Under the pieces are notes generated by a model. The model made no database searches. It was not told the DNA's origin and was given only the letters and a program-made list of their open reading frames with translations. From contig OZ234496.1 of NCBI GenBank assembly GCA_965153455.1, positions 5,093,207 to 5,157,206 of the forward strand: 64,000 bases of DNA. Direction: 5' to 3'. The position numbers and the translations under genes were made by a program. Positions 61,101 through 64,000 of the stretch are shown here, in pieces; positions within the stretch are counted from its first letter, which is position 1, and every line of letters begins with the position of its first letter. This stretch comes from Sphagnum compactum (taxonomy: Eukaryota; Bryophyta; Sphagnopsida; Sphagnales).

Positions 61101-64000
61101 ATTGCAATGACCTCGTTTGCAATCTACATTTTCAACATGAAGATTTTGTGACAACTTTTCCAAAAACCCTAAACTGCAACCAACATGGTATCTGACGCAA
61201 AAAGAAGTTGTCAACTTAGACATAAATGTGACATGTGAAAAAAATATGGAAGTTAAAAAAATATATATGAAAAAATGGCTTAACTACAATCTATCACAAT
61301 TTATCCAGAACAATATGTTCAAGAACTATGATGTTGATTATAGTAAAAAAAACGTTAACAACCTAAAATTTCATCATAATTTGAAAAAAACCCAACTCAC
61401 AGGCTCATGGTTGTCCCTTGCATCCTTTGCTCGCATACCTAGTTGCCCTTTCAATGAAAATGCGTGATATGGGTCTAAATGTGATGGTGTTGTGCATGGT
61501 TTAGCTTCAACTTCATGTGGGGGTGAAAACAATGGTGGATCCAATAGCATCTCAACACATGTGCAAGAATCGTATGATGGGGTGGGTGTGGGTGGTACAA
61601 TTTTTGGCACATATTCATTTTTTATTTTCAAATCTTCTACTTGCACACCCAAAGAGACCACATGGGGGAGTGGGTGGGTTGATCAATCAGAAGTCTATTC
61701 GGCATCAACTTTGAATGCATTGATTTTTCACTACCCAATTTTGTTTTTGTTTTTAGGTCTGCACATACATAGCTGCTAAAACTAATTCTTGTATAAGGAC
61801 TCTTACAAAAGCTTTACAAAAAATTCTAATGCAAAATTTGGAGGAGGGATTTTTTACCAGCAATTGCATATGCAATTGCCAACTCTACAACCATCTCAGG
61901 ATCAACACGAACAATACCGAAATATGCTTCCAATTGTTTGGCCACAATGGTCTTACCTAACAACGAATCCACTCCCACACCTTTCTTATCAAAAACAAAA
62001 GTTTGCCAAAAAAAACTTTGGACTTTATTCAAGTGCAAAGACACAACTTGAACAAAATTCAAACTTGCAAAAGGCTTCCCACACATGTGATCATCGGGTT
62101 GAAAGTGATGAGAAAGAATAAACTATCATTAGACCTGCAAAAGGGACACCAACACATGCAATCATGAGGTCAAATCCAATGAGAGAGCAAAATTGTTGTG
62201 GCTTCGAGACATCTGCAATGGTATGTATCTTTGCCAAAACTATCCCCAACTCCTTGTTTTTGCCTATTGCTCCAAATGCTTCTGGGCTTTTCCAATCTCC
62301 TATCTCATTCATATATTCCATTGTTGCATACTATCACAACCAAGAAAAAAAACTTGTTAATTATTATTTTATGATTTGGAAAATTATCGTATAAAAATTT
62401 CCTTTCAACTGTAAATTTTTAAAAACCTTGCAAGCATTCAAACTAAATTTCATCAAGAAATCCAAATTTCAAATTTGTCATCATGATCTAGTAAAACAAT
62501 TGTCCAAACAATTGGATCATGAATTTGGTGCTTGGTGGGCATATGTACCTTGGCATAAACCATATCATTGTCATCAATACATCCACTACAATGCATGAGA
62601 GGAAGAGGGAGGAACACTCCTTTGATGAACAAGGTCTTCCATTCCTTCCATTCTGTGTAAGGAAGCTCTGTATTCATTTGTTCTTTGTACTCACTGCGTC
62701 TTTGTGCCAATTCTACAAGCTACACATGGATTTCACTCTCTATGATTTGAATAAATAGTTGTTGTAAAAGTAACACTCCCAAAAAAAAGATTTTCAAATA
62801 GGAAGAATGGTGTAGGTAGGGTATTTAATGCCACACACATAAATAAAATGTCATGACATGAAAGTTGACCTGGAACAATAAATCTACAAATTCTTGTTTT
62901 TCTTTTGCCTTCTTGATCTTTTGCTCTTCTATTGCCTCCTTCTGCAACATCATCACATGTACTTTGATCATGATGAATGAAAAATTGGTATGGATTCTTG
63001 ACATATTTTTTGCCTTCAAATATTGTTTTAACAATGTACATCATGACAACAAAATAATATATTGCAAGGAAAAATAAGTAGGATACCCACATGGGTTGAC
63101 AACTCTTAGTTGATTTGGTTGTTTATGATAAAAAGTAATGTTGTTACACATAATTGCAAGCTACCCATATAGAATTTGGTAGCTATAATTGGAAAATTCA
63201 CGGTCATGCATGTAGATGAGAAAATCATGCCTGCCATATCTTCAAAATTTGAAACAATTTGTCGCCATAGTCTTGGTGCATCATTGTCACAAGATTGTGG
63301 TCACGAATGTATATAAGTTCCCGTTCTCGAACTTGTTCAAATTCAAGCTCATTACTTAATATTGTGTTGTGTTGAAGTTGGCGTCTATTTTCATCTTCAT
63401 CTTTTATTAACTTTCTGTTTGATATTTCCACTTCTGGATTGTGGATGCGCACAAATTCATCTTCTTCAACCAACTTTCTAGCTTTTTCGTTTGCTTGCAA
63501 TCTTTGATATTCTTGTTGCCTAATAGTGTCCTACATAAAGGTATAAACAAAAAAAAATTGGACCTCCAATTGGCTACTTCAAAGACCCACAAAAATGGTC
63601 CTTGAAAACTCTTTTGCTTCAAAGTATTTGGTATTTTGAAAATGATCCACTCATGAAAACACACTTACATATCGTTTTTTTTGATGAATTTCAAACTTGT
63701 CAACTACTTTTTGGTGTTTGCGAATCTTCACATCTACAAGATATGCATGTGATTCCTATAATCATAAAATAACACAACATGAAAATTTGTAAGTAATATA
63801 ACTTAGCAATTCCCCTCAATGGATTTTTTAAAAAAATCGTTGTAAAGAATGCACTTCTCTCCAAATCCTTACAAAAAATTATTTACAAAAATAAGCTTTG
63901 AGGATTGCAAAGGTATTTACATTTAACAAAGAATTACTACATACATAATCAAAAGATCTAAAGGGAATAACAATAATTACATACTTGTCTCAAAGCAAGT
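49145..64000 (-). CDS. SPEF2: SPEF2/CPC1-like central-pair protein with adenylate-kinase-like domain (5' incomplete)
   Basis: Homologue of sperm flagellar protein 2 / Chlamydomonas CPC1, a component of the C1b projection of the ciliary central pair. I trace 34 exons (about 1,710 codons): 63985-64000 (cut by the window), 63669-63755, 63231-63530, 62870-62941, 62549-62719, 62135-62330, 61858-61956, 61401-61639, 61063-61123, 60864-60902, 60560-60604, 59986-60140, 59517-59677, 58994-59303, 58545-58817, 58031-58321, 57279-57378, 57047-57159, 56619-56689, 56425-56446 (or -56459), 56062-56181, 55762-55857, 55119-55307, 54576-54888, 54338-54429, 54075-54203, 53704-53791, 53348-53523, 52668-52812, 52302-52400, 51812-52055, 51358-51472, 50981-51091, 49145-49549. 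Order: coiled coil; LPYTEWKEWKTLF; P-loop GVPFAGKT; GFVLDGFPNTAGQA; Ala/Lys-rich helices (58031-59303); HNACIYVEELMSLV; DWRAFIIALADS; TLQDFLKTPVWF; GLPWHTLLLYLCHDAH; basic tail ending ATKKK. The N-terminal CH domain would lie beyond 64000. Confidence 0.88.

Overview
The window is nuclear DNA of a land plant. The genes are split by short GT-AG introns, long AT-rich intergenic stretches separate them, and there is a decayed Ty1/copia retrotransposon plus several small foldback elements. The genes recognised with confidence are a mitochondrial porin (VDAC), an actin, an AKR4C-type aldo-keto reductase, an ASR (ABA/WDS) stress protein, a WASH-complex subunit 3 homologue and most of a SPEF2/CPC1-type central-pair protein of motile cilia. 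SPEF2 belongs to organisms that build motile 9+2 axonemes, so the source plant very probably makes flagellated sperm: a fern, lycophyte, bryophyte, cycad or Ginkgo. Intron sizes and repeat content fit a fern best, but this is inference and not a species identification.

Layout. 1-2.3 kb: WASHC3-like gene (+). 6.5-12.0 kb: unrecognised nuclear-looking protein (-), convergent with the first. 12.0-17.6 kb: gene-free, with G-rich/T-rich repeats and AT-rich DNA. 17.6-20.9 kb: VDAC (+), six coding exons. 22.2-23.0 kb: ASR-like protein (+), two exons. 24.4-28.0 kb: degenerate copia element (-) with both LTRs. 29.6-32.0 kb: aldo-keto reductase (-), seven exons. 33.4-44.5 kb: no recognisable gene, but three tandem arrays (33.5, 38.1 and 44.3 kb), two foldback (MITE-like) families with two copies each, a third foldback, and a candidate tRNA-derived SINE. 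44.5-47.5 kb: actin (+) with a non-coding leader exon and a 1 kb leader intron. 49.1-64.0 kb: SPEF2/CPC1-like gene (-), reconstructed here as 34 exons with about 1,710 codons; its 5' end lies outside the window.

These genes are not an operon or a cluster of related function. The shared themes are eukaryotic housekeeping (porin, actin), stress response (ASR, AKR4C, each with a CACGTG box upstream) and cytoskeleton or motility (actin, WASH subunit, central-pair protein). Exon limits were set by hand from splice signals, reading phase and similarity to remembered family patterns. Where phases agree across every junction (VDAC, ASR, AKR, actin, nearly all of SPEF2) they should be close to correct. 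They are less certain for the 6.5-12.0 kb gene and for the first exon of the WASHC3 gene.
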